NCBI GenBank assembly: GCA_900465665.1
Contig: UBJO01000037.1
Location: 1-64,000, forward strand
Direction: 5' to 3'
From: Hyphomicrobiales bacterium
GTDB taxonomy: Bacteria; Pseudomonadota; Alphaproteobacteria; Rhizobiales; Rhizobiaceae
DNA length: 64,000 nucleotides
Shown here: positions 20,382 through 29,656 of the stretch, in pieces
How positions within the stretch are numbered: position 1 is the first letter of the stretch
How the letters are laid out: every line of letters starts with the position of its first letter
Notes under the pieces: generated by a model
The model's database searches: none
Told to the model about the DNA's origin: nothing
Seen by the model: the letters and a program-made list of their open reading frames with translations, nothing else
Made by a program: the position numbers and the translations under genes

Positions 20382-20542
20382 CATGTCCTCGATTAGGCTT
20401 GTGGAGGGCCCCAGGGCCAACGGCCCATGTTGCTAACGTCGCGGCTTATGCACGTCGGATGGCTTGTAGGCAAGGGGATGTGGTGGATGAGATCGGAGGT
20501 GTTGCGGTGCGGTCCTCTTTGCTCGGCTGGATAGTCAGCATT

Positions 20543-20687
20543 GTGCCGTGCAGCCCCCTCATCCGGCTGCCGCCACCTTCTCCCCGCGGGGGAGAAGAGA
20601 CTCCTGGCGGGCCGCTCGCTCAACCTCCCCTTCGCCCCAACGGGGAGAAGGTGGCCCGAAGGGTCGGATGAGGGGGGCACACGGCAC
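20543..20687. repeat. Rhizobial intergenic palindromic repeat (RIME-like), copy 1
   Basis: About 145 bp framed by GTGCCGTG and CACACGGCAC, with inverted ends (CCCCCTCATCCG / CGGATGAGGGGGG) and an inner palindrome around CTTCTCCCCG / CGGGGAGAAG. The same block recurs at 31963-32105 with small differences. The mosaic palindromic structure, intergenic location and size fit rhizobial RIME-type elements; the exact family name is an inference. Confidence 0.75.
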
Positions 20688-20777
20688 AACGTCTCGATCA
20701 TCAGACCGCACTTCAACGACACACCAAATCCTCACGCCGCCCGAAAGCCCGTGTCTCCACCATGCAAACTTCACTCG

Positions 20778-20841
20778 GACGGGGCGCTGGAAATCACCTC
20801 GATTGAGTAAGTAGAATATGGCGCTTCCCAGCGCCCCGTTC
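20778..20841. repeat. Long-loop inverted repeat in the trpS upstream region
   Basis: ACGGGGCGCTGG (20779-20790) and CCAGCGCCCCGT (20828-20839) are perfect 12-bp complements separated by 37 bp. It has no T-run and no flanking gene within 400 bp. It could be a decayed palindromic element or an RNA hairpin. Confidence 0.5.
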
Positions 20842-21337
20842 GGCGGTTTTTGTCCGCGACTTCGATCTCTCTGCCTTCTCGCCCAACTTCGCGGCGAGAC
20901 CATGTGTGCCTCACAGGCACGTCCGGGCTCAACTCGGCACCCTCTTGTGAGAGATACCGCCGTCACCGGAGGGAGATCATTTTCCGCGGACCCGGGTCAT
21001 GAGGTTTTGCGTCCTACCCTCACGCTCCGCGCCGATCCCGCCTCGCCGGCACGCCTGCCGGTGTATCCGATGACGGGACGCCGACAGTGTAGGGCGGGGT
21101 TTTCGAGGCGGGGAAAATCGACGATACGTTTTTTGAGAACATGCTCCCGCGCTCTCGCGAAAAGAGCATTTATTACTTCATTTTAGGTATCTTGAATGTA
21201 GCAATTCGACGTAAAATAAGGCGCTAACCTGATATACCAGGTAGGAGTTTCCTTAAAATGGCCATTTTTGAGGAGAGTTTTGCCGCACCAATCACGGGCG
21301 TCGCACCTTGTGGCGCTCCCAACTGGGGGACGAAACG
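20842..21337. other. Gene-free stretch before the M15 peptidase gene
   Basis: Together with 20382-20841 this is the only long gene-free stretch in the window (about 950 bp). The open frames in it have no ribosome-binding site, odd composition and no recognisable family. It becomes AT-rich near 21180-21260, which probably holds the promoter of the peptidase gene. I see no tRNA or known ncRNA. Confidence 0.5.
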
Positions 21338-21766
21338 ATGCATGCTGCATTCTCAATCGCACTCGCCGGCCTGTTCAGCCTATCCAGCCTTAACGGCGCC
21401 ACCGCCCAGAACGTCCGAAAACTCTCGATCGGGCCGCTGAAGAAAAGTGAAACGCTGGCCTACAGCCTGCAGACCGTCAGCGTCCGCGCCGGCTGCTTTC
21501 CGCCAAAACTGCGGGGTATCCTCACCTATATCGCCGACAAGACGGGCCGCCGTCCTTTGGTCACTTCGGGGCTAAGGGCCCATTCCGGCCGCTCGCATTC
21601 GCAGCACCGCAATTGTGCCGCCGCCGATATCCGGGTGCCCGGCGTGTCCGACAAGACCATCATCGCCATTGCCGCGCAGGCGCCGGGGATCGGCGGCATC
21701 GGCCGTTATTGCAACGGCATCATCCATGTCGATGTCGGCCCGAAGCGCCGCTGGACGCACTGTTAG
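21338..21766 (+). CDS. Exported YcbK-like D-Ala-D-Ala carboxypeptidase (peptidase M15 fold)
   Basis: A 142-residue secreted protein. A signal peptide (hydrophobic core about residues 4-18, cleavage probably after ATA at 21-23) precedes a compact M15/DUF882-type domain. Zinc ligands are visible as H90 and D97 in HSQHRNCAAAD and H130 in IIHVD. This suggests a murein-cleaving peptidase in the periplasm, but substrate is inferred. GGGGGA precedes the ATG. It is convergent with murJ, 22 bp apart. The shortness leaves no room for a separate peptidoglycan-binding domain. Confidence 0.8.
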   Translation: MHAAFSIALAGLFSLSSLNGATAQNVRKLSIGPLKKSETLAYSLQTVSVRAGCFPPKLRGILTYIADKTGRRPLVTSGLRAHSGRSHSQHRNCAAADIRVPGVSDKTIIAIAAQAPGIGGIGRYCNGIIHVDVGPKRRWTHC

Positions 21767-21788
21767 AGCTGCGCCAGCCGGAGGCGGC

Positions 21789-23372
21789 TCAGCCGTCGGT
21801 CTTGGGAGCGGCCGGCTTGCGATTGAGATTGCGGCGGATCATGCCGAGATTGGCGCCGCCGATCAGAAACGCGGTGGCGAAGTAGACGACCATCGAGATG
21901 CCGATCAGCAGGCCGAGCGTGCCGACCTTGGTGGCAAGCGAAGCGCTTGAGGCAAGCCATGGCTCCCAGCGGTGCTGGAGATACATGATGACAGCGCCCA
22001 TGACGGCGGCTGAAACGACGAGCAGTACAGTGCGCCGCGCCAGCGCCCATTCCCATGTCAGGTGGCCGCGTCTCAAGAGCGTGGAGAAGAGAAGAACCGT
22101 GCTGATCCATCCGGCCGTGGCTTCCGCGACAGCGATCCCGGGCGCGCCGAGATAGGGAAACAGCGTCAGCGCCGTGGCGCAATTGACGCCGACGGCGACG
22201 GCCGAAAAGCGCATCGGCGTCTTGGTGTCCTCGCGGGCGTAAAAGCCGGGCTGCAGCGCCTTGATCAGCACGAAGGCCGGCAGGCCGATGCCGTAGATCG
22301 CCAGGATCGAGCCGACGATCATGGTGTTTTCCTGGTGGAACGCGCCGCGCTCGTAAAGCACGCGGATGATCTCGTCGGAGAGGATCCACAGCGCGAAGGC
22401 GGCTGGGATCGTGAGGAACATCACGAATTCGATCGAGCGGTTCTGTAGGTTGCCCGCCTCGCGAAGGTTCCCGCCCTTCAGCGCGCGCGCAAGTTCCGGC
22501 AGGAGCACGACGCCGACCGCGACGCCGACCACGCCGAGCGGCAGCTGGTAGATGCGGTCGGCATATTGCAGCGCCGCGATCGCGCCTTCCTTGCTGGAGG
22601 CGATCGCCTGGCCGATCATCTGGTTGATCTGCGTGATGCCGCCGGTGACGGCGGCAGGGATGGCGAGGATCAGCAGCCGCTTGACGTTTGGCGTGATCCT
22701 CGGAAAGCGGATGCCGATGCTCATGCCGGCATGCAACACGCCGAAATAGACGACGGCGAGCTGCAGGACACCCGCCACCAGCACGCCCCAGGAGAGATAC
22801 CAGGCGGTCTGCAGGGGTTCGGCGCCGGTGTAGAGCGCGTAGAAGAGCGCCCCGATCATGACGACGTTGAGGAAGACGGGGGCCACGGCGGCGGCGAAGA
22901 AGTGATGCAGCGAATTCAGCATCCCGCTCATCATCGCCGTCAGCGACATGCACATCAGATAGGGAAACATCACCGCCGCCATGCGCACGGTGATCGAGAA
23001 TTTTTCGGGATCGTCGGTAAAGCCCGGCGCGATGATGAACCGCACCAGAAGCGGCATCGAGAGCTCCATCACGATGGTGATGAGGAGCAGCACGGAGAAG
23101 AGAACGCCGAACACTTCCTCGGAAAAACGCTTCGCGCCATCGGTGCCGTTCGCCTCGATCTCCTTGGCGAAGAGCGGCACGAAGGCGGCGTTGAACGCGC
23201 CCTCGGCAAACAGGCGGCGAAACAGGTTCGGAAAGCGGAAGGCCGCGTAGAACACGTCGGCCATCGGCCCGGTGCCGAGTGCCGCCGCCATCAGCGTTTC
23301 ACGGGCGAAGCCGAACAACCGGCTACCCAGCGTGGCGCCGCCGACGGTGGCGAATTTCTTGACGAGGCTCAT
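21789..23372 (-). CDS. murJ: Lipid II flippase MurJ
   Basis: Polytopic inner-membrane protein (MviN family) that flips the peptidoglycan precursor lipid II to the periplasm. 527 residues of mostly hydrophobic segments with the typical N-terminus VGGATLGSRLFGFARETLMAAALG and FRFPNLFRRLFAEGAFNAAFVPLF, which contains conserved central-cavity arginines. The gene is complete. Order glnD-murJ on the minus strand is the usual rhizobial one, with an intergenic repeat between them. Confidence 0.97.
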   Translation of the reverse strand: MSLVKKFATVGGATLGSRLFGFARETLMAAALGTGPMADVFYAAFRFPNLFRRLFAEGAFNAAFVPLFAKEIEANGTDGAKRFSEEVFGVLFSVLLLITIVMELSMPLLVRFIIAPGFTDDPEKFSITVRMAAVMFPYLMCMSLTAMMSGMLNSLHHFFAAAVAPVFLNVVMIGALFYALYTGAEPLQTAWYLSWGVLVAGVLQLAVVYFGVLHAGMSIGIRFPRITPNVKRLLILAIPAAVTGGITQINQMIGQAIASSKEGAIAALQYADRIYQLPLGVVGVAVGVVLLPELARALKGGNLREAGNLQNRSIEFVMFLTIPAAFALWILSDEIIRVLYERGAFHQENTMIVGSILAIYGIGLPAFVLIKALQPGFYAREDTKTPMRFSAVAVGVNCATALTLFPYLGAPGIAVAEATAGWISTVLLFSTLLRRGHLTWEWALARRTVLLVVSAAVMGAVIMYLQHRWEPWLASSASLATKVGTLGLLIGISMVVYFATAFLIGGANLGMIRRNLNRKPAAPKTDG

Positions 23373-23401
23373 GGGGTCGAGGTTCCTGCGGGGGAAGAAG
23401 A

Positions 23402-23527
23402 TGAATCCCTCATTCCTGTGCTTGTCACAGGAATCCAGCTGCCGCGCGTCTGCGCGGCGAAAGACTCTTTTTCAGCCCAAGGACTTGGGCTGGCTGGATT
23501 CCTGTGACGAGCACAGGAATGAGGGAG
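23402..23527. repeat. Intergenic palindromic repeat between murJ and glnD
   Basis: About 125 bp with terminal inverted repeats: CCTCATTCCTGTGCTTGTCA at the left and TGACGAGCACAGGAATGAGG at the right, extended inward by CAGGAATCCAGC / GCTGGATTCCTG. The inner part contains CAGCCCAAG / CTTGGGCTG-type palindromes. It has no coding capacity. It looks like a rhizobial non-autonomous palindromic element, distinct from the two RIME-like copies. Confidence 0.75.
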
Positions 23528-23545
23528 AGAGGACTTGGCGACCAC

Positions 23546-26422
23546 CTATCGCGTCCTCTCGGCGGTATCCGCCGGGGCGATCATGCCTGATGGCATGCGC
23601 TCGCGCAGCTCGTCCTGCTCTTCCGCGATCACCGCCCTCATGCGCGCCGTGATATTGGAGCGCTTGCTGTCGCCCGATATCTTCTGGCCGACGAGATCGG
23701 TGACGTAGAAGGTGTCGATCACTTTTTCGCCGAAGGTGGTGATCCGCGCCGACTGGATGTCGAGCGAGAGATCAGACAGCACGGCCGTCACCTCGGACAA
23801 GAGGCCCGGACGGTCGAGGCACTCGACCTCGATGACGGTGAACTTGTTCGACAGGCTGTTGGAGATGTTGACCGACGGCGGAATGAAGAAGGCCTTGCTC
23901 TTCTTGCGGTTCTTGGTCCGGGTCGCGATCACCTCTGGCAGCCGCTTGCGGCCGGAAAGCACGTCCTCGATCATCCGCCCGATCGTGCCGGCGCGGCGAA
24001 GCTCGTCGGCATCGTCCTTGAACTCGCGGCTGACATGGATGGTGTCTAGCGCCCGACCGTCGGATGTCGTGAAGATCTGCGCGTCAACGATATTGGCCCC
24101 GGCTGCGGCACAGGCGCCGGCGATGACGGCGAGCAGGCGCGGGTGGTCGGGCGAGAGCACGGTGATCTCGGTGATGGCGTGGAAACTGTCGGTGCGCACC
24201 ATCGTCGCCAGCGCCTGTCCGGCCTTGTCGGCCTGGCGGATGAAGCCGGCATGGCGCACCTGGTCTTCCAGCGGCACGGAGAGCAGGTAGGGCTGGTAGT
24301 GCAGCTTGCTGTAGATCTTGCGATCCTTCTGGCTCCAGTCGGCAAGCGCGTTGAACAGCGCCTCGGCTGCCACGGCAGCGCGCTCCTTGCGCGAGACCTC
24401 GGAGAAGCCGCCGGCAAGCAGCAGCTCGGTCTCGTAATAGAGCGTGCGCAAGAGCTGACCCTTCCAGCCGTTCCACACGCCCGGGCCGACGGCGCGGATG
24501 TCGCAGACCGTCAGGATCATCAGCATCTTCAGCCGCTCGAGCGATTGCATGCGGTCGGCGAAATCGGTGATCGTCTTGCGGTCGGTGAGGTCGCGCGTCT
24601 GCGCCACCATCGACATGGTCAGGTGCTCCTCGATCAGCCAGACGACGGTTTCCGTCTGCTTGTGCGACAGGCCGAAGCGGGCGCAGAGCTTGCGGGCAAC
24701 GCGGGCGCCGGCGATCGAGTGATCCTCCTGCCGACCCTTGGCGACGTCGTGCAGCAGCACCGCCACGTAGAGCGCCTCGCGGTCCTCGATATGGGGCATC
24801 AGCTTGTTTGCAAGCGGGTGCAGCTCTTCGGCCTTGCCCTTGTCGATCTCGGCGAGCACGTCGACGCTGCGCAGCAGATGCTCATCGACCGTGTAGTGGT
24901 GATACATGTTGAACTGCATCATCGCGACGATCTTGCCGAATTCGGGAATGAAGCGGCCGAGCACGCCGGCCTCGTTCATGCGCCGCAGGATGAGCGCCGG
25001 GTCGCGCTTCGAGGTCAGGATCGAGAGGAACAGCCGGTTGGCTTCCTCGCTCTCGCGCACAGCGTTGTCGATCAGGCTGAGCGAGCGCGTCACGCGCTTC
25101 AGCGCATCCGGATGGAATTCGAGGCCGTTGATATCGGCAACATGAAAGAGGCGGATGATGTTGACCGGATCGCGCTTGAACACGTCGGGGCTGGCGAGCG
25201 CGATGCGGCCGCGATCCTCCATGAAGTCGGTGCTGCCGGCGATCTTGCGGGTGCGGTGGGTGAAGCGGCTGAGCACGCCCGAAAGCCCCGGCGTCGACTT
25301 TGCCTGCTTGTCCTCAAGCGCCGCGCAGAGAATACGCGTGAGATCGCCGACGTCCTTGGCGACCAGGAAATAGTGCTTCATGAAGCGCTCGACGGCCGAA
25401 AGGCCGGGGCGCGCATGATAGTCGAGTGCCGCCGCGATCTCGCGCTGGATATCGAAGGAGAGCCGTTCCTCGGCCTTGTTGGTGAGGAAGTGCATGTGGC
25501 AGCGCACGGCCCAGAGAAAATCGTCGGCCTTCTCGAACAGGCGATATTCGTGCTTGGAGAGAACGCCGAGCGCCACCAGTTCGGCTGTGTCGCGCACGTG
25601 GTAGTAATATTTGGAGATCCAGAACAGCGTGTGCAGGTCGCGGAGCCCGCCCTTGCCCTCTTTCACGTTCGGCTCGACGAGATAGCGCGTGTCGCCGGCC
25701 TTGCGGTGGCGCTCGTCGCGTTCGGCAAGCTTGGCGGCGATGAATTCGGGGCCGGTGCCGGTGACGATTTCCTTGTCGAAGCGGGCCTCCAGCTCGGTTT
25801 CGAGCGAGCGCAGGCCGCAGATGTAGCGCATCTCCAGGATCGCCGTGCGGATCGTCATGTCGGACTTCGACAGCGCGATGCACTCTTCGACGGTGCGGGT
25901 GGCGTGGCCGACCTTGAAGCCCATGTCCCACAGCATGTAGAGGATGAATTCGACCGCCTTGTGCGTCTCTTCCGCCGGCTTCGGCTGGAACAGGAAGAGC
26001 AGGTCGATATCCGAGCCCGGCGCCAGCGTGTCGCGGCCATAGCCGCCGACGGCGGTGACCGAGAACTTGTCCTTCTGCTTGGGAAAGACATGGTCGGTGG
26101 AAAATTCGTAGAGAACGGTTATGATCTGGTCCTGCAGCCAGGAGATTCGCCGCGCGCATTTCAGGCCGCTGCCGTCGGCCGACAGCAGCTCGCGCGCCTT
26201 GTTGCGCCCATCCGTGCTGGCCTTCTTGAAGATACCGAGCAGATCGGAGCGCATCGCGTCCGGCCGGTTCTTGTTGGCCTCCACCACGGCGTCGCACTGC
26301 TTGCGCAGATAGTCGGTGTCGAGAATGTCGGAGAAATCGATATCGTTCGTCGGCGCCATGCGCTGGGCGGCTTCCTGTTCGCGCGGCGCGGCCATCTGCT
26401 GCGCCTCTCGTTTCGTCTGCAT
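23546..26422 (-). CDS. glnD: [Protein-PII] uridylyltransferase / uridylyl-removing enzyme
   Basis: Primary nitrogen sensor; it uridylylates PII proteins under nitrogen limitation and removes UMP when glutamine is high. 958 residues: nucleotidyltransferase domain with [20 protein letters not shown], the GlnD linker region, the HD domain with [14 protein letters not shown] and [15 protein letters not shown], and two C-terminal ACT domains (near [20 protein letters not shown] and [22 protein letters not shown]). Both catalytic centres look intact. The start is uncertain among three in-frame ATGs in the first 22 codons. Confidence 0.97.
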   Translation of the reverse strand: MQTKREAQQMAAPREQEAAQRMAPTNDIDFSDILDTDYLRKQCDAVVEANKNRPDAMRSDLLGIFKKASTDGRNKARELLSADGSGLKCARRISWLQDQIITVLYEFSTDHVFPKQKDKFSVTAVGGYGRDTLAPGSDIDLLFLFQPKPAEETHKAVEFILYMLWDMGFKVGHATRTVEECIALSKSDMTIRTAILEMRYICGLRSLETELEARFDKEIVTGTGPEFIAAKLAERDERHRKAGDTRYLVEPNVKEGKGGLRDLHTLFWISKYYYHVRDTAELVALGVLSKHEYRLFEKADDFLWAVRCHMHFLTNKAEERLSFDIQREIAAALDYHARPGLSAVERFMKHYFLVAKDVGDLTRILCAALEDKQAKSTPGLSGVLSRFTHRTRKIAGSTDFMEDRGRIALASPDVFKRDPVNIIRLFHVADINGLEFHPDALKRVTRSLSLIDNAVRESEEANRLFLSILTSKRDPALILRRMNEAGVLGRFIPEFGKIVAMMQFNMYHHYTVDEHLLRSVDVLAEIDKGKAEELHPLANKLMPHIEDREALYVAVLLHDVAKGRQEDHSIAGARVARKLCARFGLSHKQTETVVWLIEEHLTMSMVAQTRDLTDRKTITDFADRMQSLERLKMLMILTVCDIRAVGPGVWNGWKGQLLRTLYYETELLLAGGFSEVSRKERAAVAAEALFNALADWSQKDRKIYSKLHYQPYLLSVPLEDQVRHAGFIRQADKAGQALATMVRTDSFHAITEITVLSPDHPRLLAVIAGACAAAGANIVDAQIFTTSDGRALDTIHVSREFKDDADELRRAGTIGRMIEDVLSGRKRLPEVIATRTKNRKKSKAFFIPPSVNISNSLSNKFTVIEVECLDRPGLLSEVTAVLSDLSLDIQSARITTFGEKVIDTFYVTDLVGQKISGDSKRSNITARMRAVIAEEQDELRERMPSGMIAPADTAERTR

Positions 26423-26530
26423 GCGCTATAGCCTCTTTGCCCGCTGTTTGACACGGGCTTTCATACTGCAAGAACCTTTAATTTTGGCGAAAAGGTGATC
26501 GTTAGCCGAGACGGCATACGGGCGGCCGGC

Positions 26531-26806
26531 TTAAGCGGCGATTTGCTCGTTGACGGAGTAGAGCACCTTGCGGTTTTCGCTGGCGATCTCCTCGAGCATT
26601 TCCCTGTCGCATTCGCGGTAGCCGGCCTTGGCGATGGAATCAGTCAGATCGGAAATCTTGTCGCAGCAGCGGATGATCTGTAAGAGCCCGAAGGGCGAGG
26701 CCCAGCCGCGCGGATTGCCGTGCTCGTCGGCAAGGCGAAGCGCCTCGATCGCCGTGAAGATATTGGCAAGCAGCTGCGTTTCGCGAAGCAGGCGGTCCAT
26801 GAACAT
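26531..26806 (-). CDS. Conserved small rhizobial protein of unknown function
   Basis: A 91-residue, largely helical soluble protein (MDRLLRETQLLANIFTAIEA start; charged C-terminus) that I do not recognise as a named family. It starts 5 bp after the mutS stop on the same strand, so it is probably cotranscribed with mutS and just precedes glnD (109 bp gap). ATG at 26806 or 26800 is possible. Composition matches the chromosome, and its position in the mutS-glnD interval supports it being real. Confidence 0.65.
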   Translation of the reverse strand: MFMDRLLRETQLLANIFTAIEALRLADEHGNPRGWASPFGLLQIIRCCDKISDLTDSIAKAGYRECDREMLEEIASENRKVLYSVNEQIAA

Positions 26807-26811
26807 TTGGC

Positions 26812-29559
26812 TTATCCCTGCCTCAGCTTCTTCTTGAGATCGTAGAGCGCGTCCAGCGCCTCGCGCGGCGTCATGTCGTCGAGGCTCATGTTCTTCAAGG
26901 CTTCATCGACCTTCGAAGGCCCGCGAGCCACATCCTCGCGCCGCACCGCCACCTGGAAGAGCGGCAAATCGTCGATCAGCTGGCTCGCCGGGTTCTTGCG
27001 GTCGGCGTCTTCGAGCCGCGTCAGCACATCGCGGGCACGCGCCACGACGGAGGCGGGCAGCCCGGCAAGCCGCGCCACCTGGATACCGTAGGAGCGGTCG
27101 GCCGCGCCGGGGCCCACTTCGTGCAGGAAGATCACGTCGCCGTCCCATTCCTTCACGCGCATCGTCGCGTTGGAAAGCCGTGCCAGCTTTTCCGAGAGCA
27201 CGGTCAATTCGTGGAAGTGCGTGGCAAACAGCCCGCGGCAGCGGTTCGCCTCGTGCAGATGCTCGACCGATGCCCAGGCGATCGACAGGCCGTCGAAGGT
27301 GGCGGTGCCACGCCCGATCTCGTCGAGGATGACCAGCGAGCGGTTGGTCGCCTGGTTGAGGATCGCTGCGGTCTCCACCATCTCGACCATGAAGGTCGAG
27401 CGCCCGCGCGCCAGATCGTCGGAAGCGCCGACCCGCGAGAACAGCCGGTCGACGATGCCGATATGCGCGGACGTCGCCGGCACGAAGCAGCCCATCTGCG
27501 CGAGAATGGCGATCAGCGCGTTCTGGCGCAGGAAGGTCGATTTACCGCCCATGTTCGGGCCGGTCAGAAGCCAGATCGCGCCATCCTTGCCGTCTCCCTC
27601 GGGCGACAGATCGCAATTATTGGCAACGAAGGGGCCGGTGGACTGGCGGCGCAGCGCCTGCTCGACAACAGGATGCCGCCCGCCCTCGATGGCAAACATG
27701 GTTGAGCCATCGACCAAAGGCCGGCAATAGGCCTGCTCGTCGGCCAGCAGCGCGAGGCCTGCGGCAACGTCGATGACGGCAAGCGCCCGCGCGCCGGCCT
27801 TGATGGTTTCCGCCTCGGCGACGACAGCCGCGCTCATCTGGTCGAAAGCGGCAAGCTCGATCGACAGCGCCTGGTCGGCGGCGTTGGCAATGCGGCTTTC
27901 GAGATCGGCAAGCTCGGTCGTGGTGAAGCGCATGGCGTTCGCCATCGTCTGGCGATGGATGAAGCGCGCCTTGGCCTCCGGCGTGTCGGTCATCGGCCCG
28001 GCATTGCCCGCCGTCACCTCGATGAAATAGCCGAGCACATTGTTGTGCTTGATCTTCAGCGACTTGATGCCGGTCTCGTCGGCATATTGCAGCTGCAGCC
28101 CGGCAATGACCCGGCGCGACTGGTCGCGCAGCGCGCGCACCTCGTCCAACTCTGCGTTGGCGCCGTCGCGCAGGAAACCGCCATCGCGCTTCAAAAGCGG
28201 CAGCTCGTCGCCGAGCGTTTCGCTGAGAAGTGCCGCCACCTGATGGGGCAGGGCGATGAGGCCGGCCAGCGCATCCGCCAGTTCCTCGGGCAGCATCGCG
28301 GTTTCCAAGAGCCGCGCCACGTCGGTGGCGGCATTCAGCCCCTGCCGGATCGCCGCCAGATCGCGCGGTCCGCCGCGCTCGAGCGCCAGGCGTGACAGCG
28401 CGCGCGGCATGTCGGGTACGTGTTTGAGGAGATCGCGCAGGTCGCCCGAGAGCGTGGGCTCCTCGATCAGGAAGCCGATCGAATCCAGCCGCTCGTTGAT
28501 CCGCGTGGGATCGGTGAGCGGCGACATCAGGCGTTCGGCGAGCAACCGCGCGCCGCCGCCGGTCACTGTGCGGTCGATGGCTTTGAGCAGCGATCCGTTG
28601 CGGTCGCCGGAAAGCGTGCGCGCAAGTTCGAGATTGGCGCGCGTCGCCGGGTCGATGAAGAGCGTCGAGGCAGCGCTTTCGCGCTCCGGCTTGCCGAGCG
28701 GCGGCCGTTCGGCGATCTGCGTCTTCTCGACATAGGCGACGGCCGCTGCCGCGGCCGCAAGTTCCGAGCGCGAGAAGGTGCCGAAGCCGTCGAGCGTCGA
28801 GACGCCGAAATAGCGCGCGATCCGCCCTTCCGCCGTGGCGCTGTCGAACAGCACCGACGGCTGCGGCACGGCGGTGCGCCCCAGCACGTCGAAGACCGGC
28901 TTCAGCTCCGGATCATGGAACATCGTATCCGGCACGATCAATTCGCGCGGATCGATCCTCAATATATCGGCAAGCAGCCGCGACGCCTCGGTCTCCGCCA
29001 GACGGAAGACGCCGGTGGAAATATCGATCCAGGCAAGCGCCATCAACGGCTCGGAGGCGCCGCGAATGCGGGTCAGCGCCATGAGATAGTTCGATTCCGA
29101 AGGCGAAAGCAGCTTTTCCTCGGTGATCGTTCCCGGCGTCACCAGCCGCACGACGTCGCGCTTGACCACCGACTTGCTGCCGCGCTTCTTGGCCTCCGCC
29201 GGATCCTCGACCTGCTCGCAGACCGCGACCCGGAAGCCGAGCCCGATCAGTTTCTGCAGATAGTCGTCGGCGGCATGAACCGGCACGCCGCACATCGGGA
29301 TATCCTGCCCCATATGCTGGCCGCGCTTCGTCAGCGTGATCCCGAGTGCGCGCGAGGCGTCGAGCGCGTCTTCGAAGAACAGCTCGTAGAAATCGCCCAT
29401 GCGGTAGAACAAGAGCGAATCCGGATTGTTCGCCTTGATCTCGATGAACTGCTCCATCATCGGCGTGGCCGAGGCGCGGCTCTCTTCCGTTGCAAGCTCG
29501 GCAGCCGAAAAGGCTTCGTGTCTCAAGGTCATTCGATCGTTCACGGAGGTTCGGTTCAT
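26812..29559 (-). CDS. mutS: DNA mismatch repair protein MutS
   Basis: Mismatch-recognition ATPase. 915 residues: mismatch-binding domain with [15 protein letters not shown] (the Phe-x-Glu wedge), connector, core and clamp domains, then the ABC-type ATPase with Walker [14 protein letters not shown] and [20 protein letters not shown]. The gene is complete. It diverges from tme, sharing a 97-bp promoter region. The first 25 residues before [11 protein letters not shown] are poorly conserved, so the exact start is uncertain. Confidence 0.97.
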   Translation of the reverse strand: MNRTSVNDRMTLRHEAFSAAELATEESRASATPMMEQFIEIKANNPDSLLFYRMGDFYELFFEDALDASRALGITLTKRGQHMGQDIPMCGVPVHAADDYLQKLIGLGFRVAVCEQVEDPAEAKKRGSKSVVKRDVVRLVTPGTITEEKLLSPSESNYLMALTRIRGASEPLMALAWIDISTGVFRLAETEASRLLADILRIDPRELIVPDTMFHDPELKPVFDVLGRTAVPQPSVLFDSATAEGRIARYFGVSTLDGFGTFSRSELAAAAAAVAYVEKTQIAERPPLGKPERESAASTLFIDPATRANLELARTLSGDRNGSLLKAIDRTVTGGGARLLAERLMSPLTDPTRINERLDSIGFLIEEPTLSGDLRDLLKHVPDMPRALSRLALERGGPRDLAAIRQGLNAATDVARLLETAMLPEELADALAGLIALPHQVAALLSETLGDELPLLKRDGGFLRDGANAELDEVRALRDQSRRVIAGLQLQYADETGIKSLKIKHNNVLGYFIEVTAGNAGPMTDTPEAKARFIHRQTMANAMRFTTTELADLESRIANAADQALSIELAAFDQMSAAVVAEAETIKAGARALAVIDVAAGLALLADEQAYCRPLVDGSTMFAIEGGRHPVVEQALRRQSTGPFVANNCDLSPEGDGKDGAIWLLTGPNMGGKSTFLRQNALIAILAQMGCFVPATSAHIGIVDRLFSRVGASDDLARGRSTFMVEMVETAAILNQATNRSLVILDEIGRGTATFDGLSIAWASVEHLHEANRCRGLFATHFHELTVLSEKLARLSNATMRVKEWDGDVIFLHEVGPGAADRSYGIQVARLAGLPASVVARARDVLTRLEDADRKNPASQLIDDLPLFQVAVRREDVARGPSKVDEALKNMSLDDMTPREALDALYDLKKKLRQG

Positions 29560-29656
29560 CCCAAAAAAGAGGTGCCAACCCTATCCGCCCGCCGCTATAC
29601 ATGACAACCGCCATTGAGGAAGAGCAAGGCGTCACCCACAAGACGTTGGAGGAAAA

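Noticed and set aside
20818..21186. 122-codon frame in the gene-free gap
   Set aside because: No ribosome-binding site, no recognisable family and Arg/Pro/Ser-rich composition; not supported as a gene.
22566..23507. 313-codon open frame antisense to murJ
   Set aside because: It is a high-GC shadow of murJ with His/Arg/Asp-rich composition, no ribosome-binding site and no family resemblance.
24143..26431. 762-codon open frame antisense to glnD
   Set aside because: Long antisense frames arise from codon bias in GC-rich genes; glnD on the other strand is unambiguous.
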